DNA of 21,519 nucleotides from Chitinophagaceae bacterium. GTDB lineage: Bacteria; Bacteroidota; Bacteroidia; Chitinophagales; Chitinophagaceae. The notes beneath the pieces are model-generated. The model was not told the DNA's origin, did no database searches, and was given only the letters and a program-made list of their open reading frames with translations. The stretch spans positions 1-21,519 of the forward strand of contig CANIMM010000023.1 in NCBI GenBank assembly GCA_947468255.1. The letters run 5' to 3'. Made by a program: the position numbers and the translations under genes. Positions within the stretch are counted from its first letter, which is position 1; each line of letters begins with the position of its first letter. Positions 1 to 8,900 of the stretch are shown piece after piece.

Positions 1-1382
1 CTGCCAAGCCCATCGAAGATTTAAAAACAAGAATCAAGGCGCTCTGTGCAGGTACCGATAAGGCGGGAGAATTTTATCGGTTATTTCATTATCATCTATT
101 TGCTTATATCTCTCATCGGATACCTGAAATTTCGGATGAATTATACAGGCTGGATGATGGAATGATGGCCGGATTTGGCTGGGAGATTGGCGCATTTGAA
201 AGTTGGGATGTGTTGGGGGTAGCCAAAACCTTGGCTGTAATGAAAGAAGCGGGTTATAAGGTTGCACCTTGGGTGGAAGAGATGTTAGCCGCTGGAGTAA
301 CCAGTTTTTATAAAGTGGAAAATGGTAAGCGTTTTTTTTATGACATTATTAGAAAGTCGTATAAGGAAATGCCTGGAGGCACAGCATTCATCGTGATGAA
401 AAATTTTGTTGGACAAACAGTTTGGAAAAATAGTGCCTGCCGTACCTATCATTTGGGAGAGGATGTGCTTGGGTTAGAGTGGTATACCAAAATGGGAAGT
501 ATTGGAGGAGAAGTGCTGGAAGGAATTCAAAAATCCATTTCATTGGCCGAGGATAAATACAAGGGCTTGGTGATAGCTAATGAGGGAACCAATTTTAGTG
601 CCGGTGCCAATGTGGGTATGATATTTATGCTAGCCATTGAGCAAGATTATGATGAGATAGACATGGCAATTAGGATGTTTCAAAATACGATGATGCGGGT
701 GCGCTATTCCGGAATTCCGGTTGTGCTGGCCCCTCATGGGTTGGCTTTGGGCGGTGGTTGTGAAATTTGTTTGCACGCAGATAAAGTAATTGCTGCTGCC
801 GAAACGTACACCGGTTTGGTGGAGGTAGGCATTGGCGTAATCCCTGGAGGCGGTGGTACCAAGGAGTTTGTGTTACGAGCTGCGGATGAAACCCATGATG
901 GCGAGGTGGATACGATCACGCTGCAGAATCGTTTTCTTAACATTGCTACCGCCAAGGTGGCTACTTCTGCAAAAGAAGCATTCGATTTGGGCATTTACAG
1001 AAAAGGAAAAGATTCGGTCAGTATGAACTTAGGCAGAAGAATTGCAGAAGGAAAAAATGCAGTTATTGGCATGTATGATCTGGGATATGTAATGCCGGTT
1101 CAACGAACCGATATAAAGGTGTTGGGTCGTGGCGCTTTGGGCGCTATGCTTGCCGGTATCAATGGTATGCGGATGGGAAATTATGCTACCGATCATGATG
1201 TAACGGTTGCAAAAAAACTCGCGTATGTTATGTGTGGAGGGGATTTAAGTGAAGCCAGTTTAGTAAGCGAACAATATTTATTGGACCTTGAAAGAGAAGC
1301 CTTCTTAAGTCTTACAGGTGAAAAGAAAACATTGGAAAGAATCCAGAGCATACTCAAAAGCGGTAAGCCCCTGAGAAATTAA
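1..1382 (+). CDS. 3-hydroxyacyl-CoA dehydrogenase / enoyl-CoA hydratase fusion protein, 3' part (5' end outside the window)
   Basis: The frame is open from base 3, so the first Met in view (162) is internal and the gene begins before the window. The part present has the end of the C-terminal 3-hydroxyacyl-CoA dehydrogenase domain (GFGWEIGAFESWD, from about 171) followed by a crotonase-fold enoyl-CoA hydratase domain. The oxyanion-hole segment GTNFSAGANVG lies near 586-618. Both hydratase glutamates are kept: the Glu of GGGCE (762-764) and the Glu of LVEVG (822-824), followed by IPGGGGT. Dehydrogenase first and hydratase last is the order of FadN/YusL-type beta-oxidation enzymes and the reverse of FadB/FadJ. 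Known role of the family: hydration and NAD-dependent oxidation steps of fatty-acid beta-oxidation in the cytoplasm. A thiolase gene often lies beside such genes but none follows here; the next gene, 66 bases on, is an ABC transporter. The family call is firm; the exact paralogue is inference. Confidence 0.92.
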   Translation, partial: AKPIEDLKTRIKALCAGTDKAGEFYRLFHYHLFAYISHRIPEISDELYRLDDGMMAGFGWEIGAFESWDVLGVAKTLAVMKEAGYKVAPWVEEMLAAGVTSFYKVENGKRFFYDIIRKSYKEMPGGTAFIVMKNFVGQTVWKNSACRTYHLGEDVLGLEWYTKMGSIGGEVLEGIQKSISLAEDKYKGLVIANEGTNFSAGANVGMIFMLAIEQDYDEIDMAIRMFQNTMMRVRYSGIPVVLAPHGLALGGGCEICLHADKVIAAAETYTGLVEVGIGVIPGGGGTKEFVLRAADETHDGEVDTITLQNRFLNIATAKVATSAKEAFDLGIYRKGKDSVSMNLGRRIAEGKNAVIGMYDLGYVMPVQRTDIKVLGRGALGAMLAGINGMRMGNYATDHDVTVAKKLAYVMCGGDLSEASLVSEQYLLDLEREAFLSLTGEKKTLERIQSILKSGKPLRN

Positions 1383-1448
1383 AAGCATCGTCAGCAGACA
1401 AAGTAAAAAATTATCATTAACGTAATAAATAAAATATTCATTGCTAGT

Positions 1449-2336
1449 ATGTCAGTTCTTTCAATAGAAAATATTCACAAGGATTACGGCCCAGTTCAGG
1501 CGTTGAAGGGCGTAAGTTTTGATGTACCTAAAGGGTCGGTTTTCGGAATCCTAGGACCTAACGGTAGTGGTAAAACGACTATGTTGGCAATTATCATGGA
1601 TATTTTAAAACCAACATCAGGGACTTACAAATTATTGGGGGAAGTTCCTAGCGAAATGCATCGAAGACAAATTGGAACATTTTTGGAAACGCCCAATTTT
1701 TATCATTATTTATCGGCCGAACGAAATTTACATATTGCAGCGGCAATCAAAGGTAGGGGGGTGGATGATATCCCTAAGGTCTTGGAAATGGTCAATCTTA
1801 CGCATAGAAAAAAATCTCGTTTTAGCACTTTTTCTTTGGGAATGAAACAGCGCTTAGCAATCGCTTCCAGCCTATTGGGTAATCCTTCAGTATTGATTTT
1901 AGATGAACCGACCAATGGATTGGACCCTGCGGGCATTGCAGAAATAAGGACACTGATAAAAAAATTGAACCTTGAAGGAACTACCATCATTATGGCTAGT
2001 CATTTGTTGGATGAGGTAGAAAAAGTTTGTACGCATGTGGCGATATTGAAAAAGGGTGAGCTGGTAGCTACCGGAGGTGTGCATGAGATCTTGGCCAATG
2101 AAGATGTTGTAGAAATTGGCGCAGCGGATATGGCTGCATTGCACTTATTGGTTCAACAATTTTCAGGCTACAATAGTATGAAGCTCGAGGGCAGTCTGAT
2201 ACAGCTTTTTTACCCAATTGGAACCATTGATTTGGAAGGGATTAATCGGCATTTTTTTAATGAAGGTATTGTACTCAATCATCTACAGTTAAAAAGAAAA
2301 AGCTTGGAGTCGAAATTTATGGAATTAACTAACTAA
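1449..2336 (+). CDS. ABC transporter ATP-binding protein, BcrA/NosF-like (ABC-2 exporter ATPase)
   Basis: 295 residues. The nucleotide-binding domain fills about residues 1-220, with Walker A GPNGSGKT (36-43), signature SLGMKQ (129-134), Walker B VLILDEP (148-154, catalytic Glu153) and the switch His185 in MASHLLDE. At the Q-loop the usual Gln is Glu80 (FLETPNFY), and the signature is SLGMKQ instead of LSGGQ. Both traits are typical of the BcrA-like ABC-2 ATPases. The last 75 residues are a family-variable tail. The gene is followed after 15 bases by a permease gene on the same strand, so the pair should form one exporter in the inner membrane. The substrate cannot be read from sequence; bacitracin-type resistance, lipid or peptide export, or a housekeeping role are all possible. 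Confidence 0.93.
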   Translation: MSVLSIENIHKDYGPVQALKGVSFDVPKGSVFGILGPNGSGKTTMLAIIMDILKPTSGTYKLLGEVPSEMHRRQIGTFLETPNFYHYLSAERNLHIAAAIKGRGVDDIPKVLEMVNLTHRKKSRFSTFSLGMKQRLAIASSLLGNPSVLILDEPTNGLDPAGIAEIRTLIKKLNLEGTTIIMASHLLDEVEKVCTHVAILKKGELVATGGVHEILANEDVVEIGAADMAALHLLVQQFSGYNSMKLEGSLIQLFYPIGTIDLEGINRHFFNEGIVLNHLQLKRKSLESKFMELTN

Positions 2337-2351
2337 GCATAAAGAAATATA

Positions 2352-3176
2352 ATGATCAGATTATTAAAGATAGAATGGCTAAAAATAAAAAACTATACAG
2401 CTTTTATTATTGTGAGTGTTTTTTTTGTTATTGGAGTTGTAGCAGTAAATTATATCATATTTGTTGTAAACAATAATATGATCAGTCAGTCGCAGGCAGT
2501 TATTTTGACCGGTAAATTTTCTCCTTTTCAATTTGACAAAACCTGGCAAACCACCAGTTATGCTGCGGGATGGTTATTGCTATTGCCTGCATTGATGCTG
2601 ATTATTTTGATTACCAATGAATTTACATTTCGAACACACCGTCAAAATATCATTGATGGTTGGTCGAGGCTGCAGTTCATCCATGTTAAGATTGTGATGG
2701 CTTTATTGGTTGCTGTTTTCTCTGCCATCCTAGTTTTTTTTACTGCACTAGCATTTGGTTTTTCTTCTGGAACACCATTTTCAACGCACGGGATTACTCA
2801 TGTTGGATTTTTCTTTTTAAAAGCATTATCCTATAATATGATTGCACTTTTAATAGGGGTATTGATCAGGCGCACCGGATTTGCGATTGGCGTTTTTTTT
2901 ATTTATATGGGTGTCGAAAATTTCATTTCACAGTTGCTGGATGTATGGAGTGTTCGCTTGAGAAAACACAATAATCTGGACCTTGGAAGTATGGGAGACT
3001 ACCTTCCTATGAATTCAGCAGATGGAATGCTGACTTTTCCTTCAAACCCTTTGAAGTTAATGGCAAAGGGCGTATTGCCAACCGATTATCCTTGGTTGGT
3101 ATTAAGTCTGTGCATTGTTTACCTGTTAGTTTTTTATTGGGCAACGGTTAACCGTATGCTAAAAACAGACCTCTGA
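2352..3176 (+). CDS. ABC-2 type transporter permease
   Basis: 274 residues with six predicted membrane segments at about 16-39, 72-90, 113-137, 151-172, 176-196 and 246-264. The N-terminal cytoplasmic stretch starts MIRLLKIEWLKIKNY, the usual opening of ABC-2 permeases, and a charged cytoplasmic loop with TNEFTFRTHRQNIIDG follows the second helix; that loop is the conserved coupling region of this family. It lies 15 bases after the ATPase gene and is almost certainly co-transcribed with it as the membrane half of the exporter. The larger soluble loop is between helices 5 and 6 (about 197-245). The substrate is unknown. The stop lies 5 bases from the stop of the convergent epimerase gene, and I see no terminator hairpin between the two. 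Confidence 0.9.
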   Translation: MIRLLKIEWLKIKNYTAFIIVSVFFVIGVVAVNYIIFVVNNNMISQSQAVILTGKFSPFQFDKTWQTTSYAAGWLLLLPALMLIILITNEFTFRTHRQNIIDGWSRLQFIHVKIVMALLVAVFSAILVFFTALAFGFSSGTPFSTHGITHVGFFFLKALSYNMIALLIGVLIRRTGFAIGVFFIYMGVENFISQLLDVWSVRLRKHNNLDLGSMGDYLPMNSADGMLTFPSNPLKLMAKGVLPTDYPWLVLSLCIVYLLVFYWATVNRMLKTDL

Positions 3177-3181
3177 GGGAT

Positions 3182-4111
3182 TTAAGGATGCGACAGTTGA
3201 TGCAGGGCGGACTCAATGGAAGGATATAAAAAAGTAAATCCGGTTTGTTTTATTTTAGCGCAATCAACGGTGGTACTTTTTAACACTTCAATACTTCTTT
3301 CACCCATCATTAATTTCAACAAAAACTTGGGCACATGCATCGGGATATAGAATTTACCCTTCAGTTGATGGGCTAACTCTATCGTCAATTCCTGATTGGT
3401 TACCGGGCTAGGAGCTACTGCATTGTAAGTTCCAGCCAGTTGTTCGTTTTGGATGCCTTCAATAAAAAGCCTGCACAAGTCATCTATATGGATCCAGCTA
3501 ACTTTTTGTTTGCCGCTTCCTAAAATGGCTGCCACTCCGAGATGGAGCGGTTTTTTAAATTCCGTCAATGCTCCTCCTGTGTTACTCAATACGATGCCTA
3601 TTCGAAATTTTATCAGTCGGATACCCAATTGTTCCATCGGCTCGATACTCTCTTCCCATCGTTTACAAGTTTCTCCAAGAAATCCTTTTGCTGCCGGATC
3701 CGTTTCAATAAATGCTTTTTCATTTGGAGCAGCATCTTCGCCATACCAGCCAATTGCGGATGCACTGATCACTGTTTTTATAGCATGTGCATTGTTGCGC
3801 AAGGCTTTTAGTAGTAATGTGCTGCTCTCAGTTCTACTTTTAACTATTTCTGCTTTATACGCTTCGGTCCATTTTTTATCTACTACTCCGGCTCCCGCCA
3901 GATGAACTAGGCAGGTAGCCTTTTGGAGCGCGTTGATATCGATTGTTTGTTTAGCTAAATCCCAAATTGCATACGATACATTTGGGTTGGCAGGTTTTGA
4001 AAGGGGGATTCTTCTTGTTAAAATAATAATCTGATGCCCCTGGGCCAATAAATGTTTTGTTAATTGTTGGCCTACCATTCCTGTGCCACCTGAAATTAAT
4101 ACTGTTTGCAT
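3182..4111 (-). CDS. TIGR01777 family NAD(P)-binding epimerase/oxidoreductase (YfcH-like)
   Basis: 309 residues from the chosen start at 4111, where the product opens MQTVLISGGTGMVGQQ with the Rossmann GGTGMVG motif at residues 8-14. The frame is open to a Met 23 codons earlier (4180), but that extension would put a hydrophobic tail ahead of the Rossmann strand and runs through a hairpin-poly-T element, so I reject it. Further family marks are HLAGAGVVDKKW, SASAIGWYG (with the active-site Tyr of the SDR fold), RIGIVLSNTGGAL, SWIHIDDL and the C-terminal DUF1731-like part with NAVAPSPVTNQE. The length fits the family. Proteins of this type (YfcH in E. coli) are cytosolic atypical short-chain dehydrogenases whose substrates are mostly unknown. 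The gene converges with the ABC permease gene. Confidence 0.88.
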   Translation of the reverse strand: MQTVLISGGTGMVGQQLTKHLLAQGHQIIILTRRIPLSKPANPNVSYAIWDLAKQTIDINALQKATCLVHLAGAGVVDKKWTEAYKAEIVKSRTESSTLLLKALRNNAHAIKTVISASAIGWYGEDAAPNEKAFIETDPAAKGFLGETCKRWEESIEPMEQLGIRLIKFRIGIVLSNTGGALTEFKKPLHLGVAAILGSGKQKVSWIHIDDLCRLFIEGIQNEQLAGTYNAVAPSPVTNQELTIELAHQLKGKFYIPMHVPKFLLKLMMGERSIEVLKSTTVDCAKIKQTGFTFLYPSIESALHQLSHP

Positions 4112-4142
4112 ACTTAATTTTACTGCTATTGCGTTTAAAAAT

Positions 4143-4187
4143 AAAAAAAGGGCACAACTTGCGGGAACTGATAAAATCATTGCCCTT
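4143..4187 (-). terminator. Terminator-like hairpin (possible attenuator) ahead of the epimerase gene
   Basis: On the minus strand AAGGGCA (4187-4181) pairs with TGCCCTT (4154-4148) across a 26-base loop, and the 3' arm runs into a stretch of T (4149-4143). This is the layout of a Rho-independent terminator, but it ends only about 32 bases before the epimerase ATG and no minus-strand gene lies behind it. The loop itself can fold a small TGAT/ATCA hairpin and holds an in-frame ATG. If transcription starts upstream of it, it would act as a leader attenuator; if the promoter is the TATTTTTA within the T run, the hairpin would not be transcribed. The long loop makes this uncertain. Confidence 0.35.
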
Positions 4188-4271
4188 AAAAGCTTACTTT
4201 TATTATTGTAAAGATAGTGTAACTTTAAAATGGGGCATGATACGTTTTGTCAAAAAAATAAAAATGTTCCA

Positions 4272-4289
4272 ATCGATATTGCTATCGAT
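4272..4289. repeat. Perfect 7-bp inverted repeat in the leader of the secreted-protein gene
   Basis: ATCGATA (4272-4278) and TATCGAT (4283-4289) are separated by TTGC, 22 bases before the ATG at 4312. No T run follows on the plus strand, so it is not a terminator. It could be a small mRNA hairpin or a binding site for a dimeric regulator; nothing decides between them. Confidence 0.4.
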
Positions 4290-4311
4290 AAAAAAATATA
4301 AATCAATAAAT

Positions 4312-5832
4312 ATGAAGGGTATAATTTATGTAACCTATTTCCTGCTTTTTTCAACGCTTTCCTTTGCTCAAAAAGTAACTTATTCTGAAATTCAAAGAGA
4401 GGATAGTCGCGAAATTAGTTTTGATATTATCGGAAAAATAAAAGAAAACATTTTCATTTTTAAAAATGCCCGGTATAAATATAACTTAAGTGTTTACAAT
4501 GCTGAAGATATGGAATTGAAAGAAAAGGTCGACTTGGATTTTATTCCTGAAAAATCTTTTAATGTAGATTATGTATCAATGCCTGATAATTTCTATTTTA
4601 TTTATCAGTACCTGCGTAAAGGGGTAGTGTATTGTATGGGTGCAAAAATGGACTTGAATGGCCATTTGGTTGACCAGCCCATTTTATTAGATACTACGCA
4701 GGTTGGAGCGTTTGGAGATAATAAAATATATACTACCATCAACAGCGAGGATAAGAAACAAATCATGGTTTTTAAAATTCAAAAAAGGAACGATCAATTT
4801 AAATTTGTAACGCTATTGTTAGACAAGAATTTACAGTTGACACACAAGTCACGTGCAACGATTGAATATGATGAGCGTAGAGATGTGTTTACTGATTTTT
4901 CGCTCGATAATGAAGGGAATTTCATTTTTACAAAATCGGAAAAATCTGGTAACAAATCCAACTCCTCTTCGCTTTACCTTATTAGTAAAGCGCCATTTCA
5001 AGATTCATTTTCTCAAAGACAAATAGATTTAAAGGGGCTTTTTATAGATGAGGTAAAAATAAAAATTGACAATGTTAACAAGCATTACCTTTTTAATTCT
5101 TTTTATTATATGGTAAATCGTGGCAATATCGATGGGATACTTTGTACTGTATGGGATGTGAAGGGGGATACTGCCTATTCCACTGTATTTACAAGGTTAG
5201 ATGCTAGCATAAGAGACATTGCCAAATCAAAAGGAAACAGCAAATTTGCATTGAACGATTTTTTTATTCGCAATGTAATTTTAAAAAAAGATGGCAGTTA
5301 TATGATCGCTGCTGAAGATTATTCCACCCAAACAAGTGGCAATAATACGGGATGGAATCGGTGGAATTATCTGTATGGTTCACCTTTTACAAGTCCGTAT
5401 GATTATTATTATTACAATCGCTCCTACGGAGGTTTTTATAGGCCTTATAGTAGTTTTAATAATGCGCAAACTACTCGGTATTACTGTAATAATATTTTAC
5501 TGTTAGATGTGAACGAAACTGGTAATGTAGTCGGCGATAAAGTGATTAGTAAGGAGCAATATGCAGATGACAATGACAACTTCCTATCTTTTTCCACTTT
5601 TATTACAGGGTCTGAAATACATTTCCTGTACAATATTTTTGAAAAAAGGGATAAGTTTTTAACAGATAATACCATTACCTCCAGTGGGGTAATGAAAAGA
5701 AACCCTACCATTAAAAGTGTAGATCGGGGGTTTGAATTTATGCCAAAATTGAGCAAACAGATTGGTGCTAGACAAATTATTGTCCCCTGCAGTTATCGCA
5801 GTCAAATATGTTTTGCTAAAATTGAATTTTAA
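4312..5832 (+). CDS. Secreted protein of unknown function with a Tyr-rich segment
   Basis: I do not recognise a named family. The frame is open for 85 codons upstream, but the start at 4312 gives a clean Sec signal peptide (MKGIIYVTYFLLFSTLSFA, cleavage before Gln20) while the upstream part overlaps the epimerase gene. The mature protein would have about 487 residues. There is no lipobox Cys, so it should be periplasmic, outer-membrane associated or released. It has repeated short strands with turns such as DNEGNFIFTKSEKSG and KKDGSYMIAAEDYS, which suggests a beta-propeller-like fold (inference). Around residues 359-395 is a stretch rich in Tyr, Gly, Ser and Asn (for example SPYDYYYYNRSYGGFYRPY). 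It converges with the large outer-membrane barrel gene and has its own terminator, so it is probably monocistronic. Confidence 0.8.
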   Translation: MKGIIYVTYFLLFSTLSFAQKVTYSEIQREDSREISFDIIGKIKENIFIFKNARYKYNLSVYNAEDMELKEKVDLDFIPEKSFNVDYVSMPDNFYFIYQYLRKGVVYCMGAKMDLNGHLVDQPILLDTTQVGAFGDNKIYTTINSEDKKQIMVFKIQKRNDQFKFVTLLLDKNLQLTHKSRATIEYDERRDVFTDFSLDNEGNFIFTKSEKSGNKSNSSSLYLISKAPFQDSFSQRQIDLKGLFIDEVKIKIDNVNKHYLFNSFYYMVNRGNIDGILCTVWDVKGDTAYSTVFTRLDASIRDIAKSKGNSKFALNDFFIRNVILKKDGSYMIAAEDYSTQTSGNNTGWNRWNYLYGSPFTSPYDYYYYNRSYGGFYRPYSSFNNAQTTRYYCNNILLLDVNETGNVVGDKVISKEQYADDNDNFLSFSTFITGSEIHFLYNIFEKRDKFLTDNTITSSGVMKRNPTIKSVDRGFEFMPKLSKQIGARQIIVPCSYRSQICFAKIEF

Positions 5833-5844
5833 TCATTGTAGGAT

Positions 5845-5863
5845 GAGCAGGCTACTGCTTTTT
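5845..5863 (+). terminator. Likely Rho-independent terminator of the secreted-protein gene
   Basis: AGCAG (5846-5850) pairs with CTGCT (5855-5859) around a GCTA loop, with one more G-T pair possible outside, and T runs from 5859 to 5863. It begins 13 bases after the stop codon at 5832. The stem is short, so termination strength is uncertain. It does not read as a terminator on the minus strand, where the facing barrel gene ends at 5917. Confidence 0.5.
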
Positions 5864-5916
5864 CTACCTCCTCTATTGCTAAATCTTTTTCATGAAAAGG
5901 TCATGCCTACACCTAG

Positions 5917-8900
5917 TTAAAAATCCAATCCTAAACTTAGGTTCAATACCGGCTTTCCTTTAAAAATGCCATTCATTGGCCATCCCGCATCAAATCTTAA
6001 AAAATACCCCAATAGGGTACTTCTTGCACCAAAGCCATATCCGCCTGCAAAGGGACCGATACCTCCCACCGTGCTTACCACTTGAATTGGAGGCTCACCT
6101 AAGATTACGGATGGGCGCTGAAGCCCATTGTAACTTCCATTCCACGCTGCTCCCAAATCAACGAACTGTACCAACTGGAAATTGCGTAAAAAAGCGTTGT
6201 TGATGGGCCTACTAAATAAAGTGGAAAAGACCGGCAGCCTGAATTCACTGTTTAGGATTACATTATTATTTCCGTTTGAAACATTTTGATTGAAGCCCCT
6301 CATATTTACAGCAAGACTTTGAAAAGTATAGTAGTTGTCGGCTGCTGGTTGGTTATAGTTATTAAATTTGGGGAATAGCCATCCATCCGTCCCTCCGAGG
6401 TAGTAGATCGTTTTTTGATTGCCCCAGCTAAATTCACCCGCAGCACGGCCTGCCCAAATAAAATTTCGGTAGATGGGATAATAATAACGGGCATCCATTC
6501 CCCAATTAAAATTATATTTACCCGTGCTGTATATTTCTTTACTTACATCCGTGTTCCAATCGAAGTAAAGTTTATATCTCATGCCATTCCAAATATTTTG
6601 GGTTGGGTTGAGGGTATTGTCATATACATATTCAACATGTGTAGTTACAAATTTTCTTTTTATGTCTGGTTCCTTCAAACTATTGATATCATTAATATCT
6701 GTATAGAAGAAACTTCGATCACTTCTGAAACCTACATCTAATTTTATTCTTTTACTGTTGTCAAATGGGTAGGATGCATTGGCCTGATAAAGATTGGTGA
6801 AAATTCTGCCATTGTTGGCACCCACCACATTTCTATAATACGTGGTTCCCCAATCTATTCTTCTTTTTAAATTTTGATAACTCATCAGCCATTCATTGTC
6901 TTTTAAATTAGTAGATAATTTAAAAGCACCGGTAATTTTTATGTCTTCCATTAATTCGGAAGTGCCTAATCGTATCAGGCCATTCAACACCGAATTGGAA
7001 GAGAGGTTAATGGGTCCTTGACCACCTGTATAAGGCTGGTATCGGTTATAGAGTACAGAGTTATTAAAGGATAAGCCTCCGTAATCAGCTCCAAATTTCA
7101 TCGGTTTGTATACAAATAGCTTTGCTTTTTTGAGTACTGCATTGTATTCACCTCCTTCTGTATCACTTGTCTTGGCAGACTTGCCTACAGCCTTTTTCTC
7201 AGTTTCAAATTCAGTTTGAAAAGCATTGGCTTCAATGACAACAGTATCCTGTGTGGGTAAGGGAGAATCTAGCTTGTCGGCAGATTTCATTTCGATTTTA
7301 TCCGCCATTACTATTGCTTTCATATAAGAGGTAGGCGGTACCGTTATGTTTCTGCGACGAAGCGTATTTTCGTCAATCTTTAATTTATACAATGTTTTTT
7401 GATCACTTTGTCGGGTAACTTCACTCACCTGATTGTTGGTACCGGCAATCCTTGTTTCGGCTACACTGCTTTCATAATTGGTTAGCGGAAAAGTATAGGC
7501 AGAATCCTTCGAAACAGCTACCACTGCAATAGAATCTACATCCATTTTTTTATAAACCTTTAGCGTACTGTCTATTTCTTTTAAAGATGGATTTCTGAGA
7601 ATTTCATCAGCGATTAATATTAGTGTATCAAGTCCGGCTGCCTTGGTGGTAAAGAAACCTGCATATCTGTTCGCCACACCATTTTCATCACTGATAAAGG
7701 TAAAGTGGTTTGAATTATAAGGCATCGGATAGCGGGCATTACCATATTGCTGATGGGATAATTGTGTAATTTGGTTGAGTGAGGGTTTGTTTCCAAAATT
7801 GGTAATGAGAAAAACATTATAGTTGTTTTTACTGGGCAACACCGTATCACCTGATTTTGCATCTGCACTAGGCCGATTACTTGCGAAAATGATCCCCGTT
7901 TTTCCAGGGAATGAAACAAAAGTTGCGTCTAGGTCATCATATACGTCATCGGTAATCTGTTGCACTTTTTCATTTTCTAAATTGAGGGTAAAAATATCCG
8001 TATGGCCATTTTTTATAGCACTCAATAAAAGCGTTTTGCTATCGAGCATGTATTTTACATCCTGAATCTGTTGAAACTGGTTAGTTAAATCTAGTTTGGG
8101 AGATTTTATTCGGGTTACTACATCATACACAAATAACTTCAGTCTTCCTTCCTGACTATAGATTACGGTAAGCCTTGTCCCTTTTGGATCCCAAGCCATA
8201 ATAGGGTAGCTGGGATTGGTTTCATTTTTGTAACTCCGGATGCCGTATTTGAGCAAAGTGGTAAAGCTAAAATCTTCACTCAGTTTTAATTTTACCAATC
8301 CCTTTTTATATTCTACAAAGGCATAGGTATTGTTTTTGGCAACTGGATTTACATTGATTCGGTAATAGTCCTGTCTTTTGTTGATGTCAAAACTTTCTAT
8401 AACATTGCCTTTAGGGTAAGCCTTTCTTTTTGAAATATCATTCGAATATTTCTCCCCCTCAAATTCCATAAATTCACTCAAAACATTTTTAAATTTTTGT
8501 TTGCAAATTTGTATGCAAGCACGATTTAAATTTTTGTACACACGGGCGAGATAAAACAGATAAGTGACATTTTCTTTTTTATATTTCTCTTCAATAAAAT
8601 GCCAGAATGAATGTCCAGCTAGCAGCGGCTTTTCAAATGCAAACTGGTAAAAATTTCGATAATTACCACTGAGGATTTCACTTTTCAATTCATCATCGAG
8701 CGCTGTATTCCAGTTCTCTCCAGCAAAAGCTACATACCCATTGGTTAACCATTTGGGTAAATCTAGTAGCGCCTGGTTTCCGGCAACTTCACCTAGGTCG
8801 TCACCAAATAGAATATTGTCTGTTAAAATTCGGGCAATCCCTTCCCTGATTTGTTTTCGTAAATGTGCATGGTCTCCATTAAAATAAACCACCATTTTAT

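Larger units (their letters stand above)
4112..4311. other. Intergenic region between divergent genes, with two hairpins
   Basis: This 200-base spacer separates the starts of the epimerase gene (minus) and the secreted-protein gene (plus). It is very AT-rich. It holds a terminator-like inverted repeat facing the epimerase gene (4148-4187) and a short perfect hairpin close to the secreted-protein gene (4272-4289), both listed separately. On the minus strand a -7-like TATTTTTA overlaps the poly-T run about 25 bases before the epimerase start. No exact TAnnTTTG box with a well-spaced -33 TTTG is visible on the plus strand, so the promoter of the secreted-protein gene is not located. Confidence 0.5.

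Noticed and set aside
734..994. 86-codon minus-strand frame inside the hydratase domain
   Set aside because: It is opposite conserved active-site codons, whose bias creates the open frame.
3453..3905. 150-codon plus-strand frame inside the epimerase gene
   Set aside because: It is antisense to a confident gene and shows no protein-family features.
4112..4180. 23-codon N-terminal extension of the epimerase
   Set aside because: The Rossmann motif should lie near the N-terminus, and the extension passes through a hairpin and poly-T run.
4057..4311. N-terminal extension of the secreted-protein frame by 85 codons
   Set aside because: It overlaps the start of the epimerase gene, reads as low-complexity sequence, and would bury the signal peptide that begins at 4312.
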